Of a DNA stretch of 6,233 nt, positions 6,140 to 6,233 are shown one piece after another. The notes beneath the pieces are model-generated. The model was not told the origin of the DNA, made no database searches, and worked only from the letters and a program-made list of their open reading frames with translations. The first letter of the stretch is position 1. Each line of letters opens with the position of its first letter. Origin of the DNA: an uncultured Flavobacteriaceae bacterium (GTDB lineage Bacteria > Bacteroidota > Bacteroidia > Flavobacteriales > Flavobacteriaceae); the NCBI GenBank assembly GCA_947311745.1, contig CAMZLT010000151.1, positions 1 to 6,233 on the forward strand, read 5' to 3'. The translations under genes were made by a program, and so were the position numbers.

Positions 6140-6203
6140 TACAACAGATTTATATCACGACAATATCGCTTTGGCGAGACTGCGGATATAAAACCGTTGT
6201 GCG
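6140..6203 (+). other. attC-like imperfect palindrome (possible integron cassette recombination site)
   Basis: The sequence folds into a long imperfect hairpin. ACAAC (6141-6145) pairs with GTTGT (6196-6200). Next is a three-base, mostly unpaired spacer on each side (6146-6148 and 6193-6195). TTTATATC (6149-6156) then pairs with GATATAAA (6185-6192). Further in, CG (6158-6159) pairs with CG (6183-6184) and CA (6161-6162) with TG (6181-6182), leaving A6157 and A6160 unpaired on the left arm. The tip is TCGC (6166-6169) with GCGA (6174-6177) around the loop TTTG. This order (R box, unpaired central spacer, L box, extrahelical bases on one arm, terminal structure) is the architecture of integron attC sites. 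The right box GTTGTGC (6196-6202) differs from GTTRRRY at one position. The left box is less faithful, TTACAAC against RYYYAAC; a perfect RYYYAAC (ATCTAAC) lies just outside at 6131-6137 but pairs less well. No integrase or second attC is visible in the window. Confidence 0.55.
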
Positions 6204-6213
6204 TAATTAAGGA

Positions 6214-6233
6214 ATGAACGAAAAAATTGAAAT
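6214..6233 (+). CDS. Possible start of a plus-strand gene, cut by the window edge
   Basis: An ATG at 6214 opens a frame reading MNEKIE before the sequence ends. It is preceded by AAGGA, though at a very short distance from the ATG, and lies 11 bp after the attC-like palindrome. That is the usual position of a cassette gene relative to the preceding attC. Six codons cannot prove a gene; the call rests on context. It would be divergent from the secreted hydrolase. Confidence 0.33.

Overview
The window is AT-rich DNA of the kind found in the Bacteroidota, most likely the family Flavobacteriaceae. The evidence is low G+C, A-rich leaders before the start codons in place of clear Shine-Dalgarno boxes, a TAnnTTTG-type promoter element, and a secreted protein ending in a type IX secretion (T9SS) sorting domain. 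The SprT-like / mannose-1-phosphate guanylyltransferase / DUF389 order also looks familiar from that family, though this is from memory. Every identifiable gene is on the minus strand except a possible gene start at the extreme right edge.

In transcription order (right to left): a secreted alpha/beta hydrolase with signal peptide and T9SS tail (5980-4574); a SprT-like zinc metalloprotease (4528-3917); a GDP-mannose-forming guanylyltransferase (3868-2795); a DUF389 multi-pass membrane protein (2788-1352); a small broken secreted-protein gene (1287-968); a beta-carbonic anhydrase (777-160); and the N-terminus of a SulP-family anion permease (158-1, cut by the window). Gaps of 45, 48 and 6 bp make the hydrolase-to-DUF389 stretch a plausible transcription unit, possibly interrupted after the hydrolase by a weak terminator. 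The carbonic anhydrase and SulP gene are 1 bp apart and form a second unit. SulP transporters paired with a carbonic anhydrase are generally thought to couple bicarbonate transport to CO2/HCO3- interconversion.

The 574 bp between the DUF389 and carbonic anhydrase genes is not empty. It holds a roughly 106-codon gene split by a one-base frameshift in a seven-A run. It also holds three inverted repeats: one inside that broken gene, and two in the 190 bp between it and the carbonic anhydrase gene.

The most unusual structure is at the right edge (about 6140-6203). It is an imperfect palindrome with the layout of an integron attC site: an outer box ending in GTTGTGC, an unpaired spacer, an 8-bp inner box, unpaired extra bases on one arm and a small terminal hairpin. 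A plus-strand ATG follows 11 bp later. If real, the window borders an integron cassette array or an isolated attC-like element. Apart from this I see no evidence for an undescribed multi-gene system; the remaining genes belong to recognisable families.
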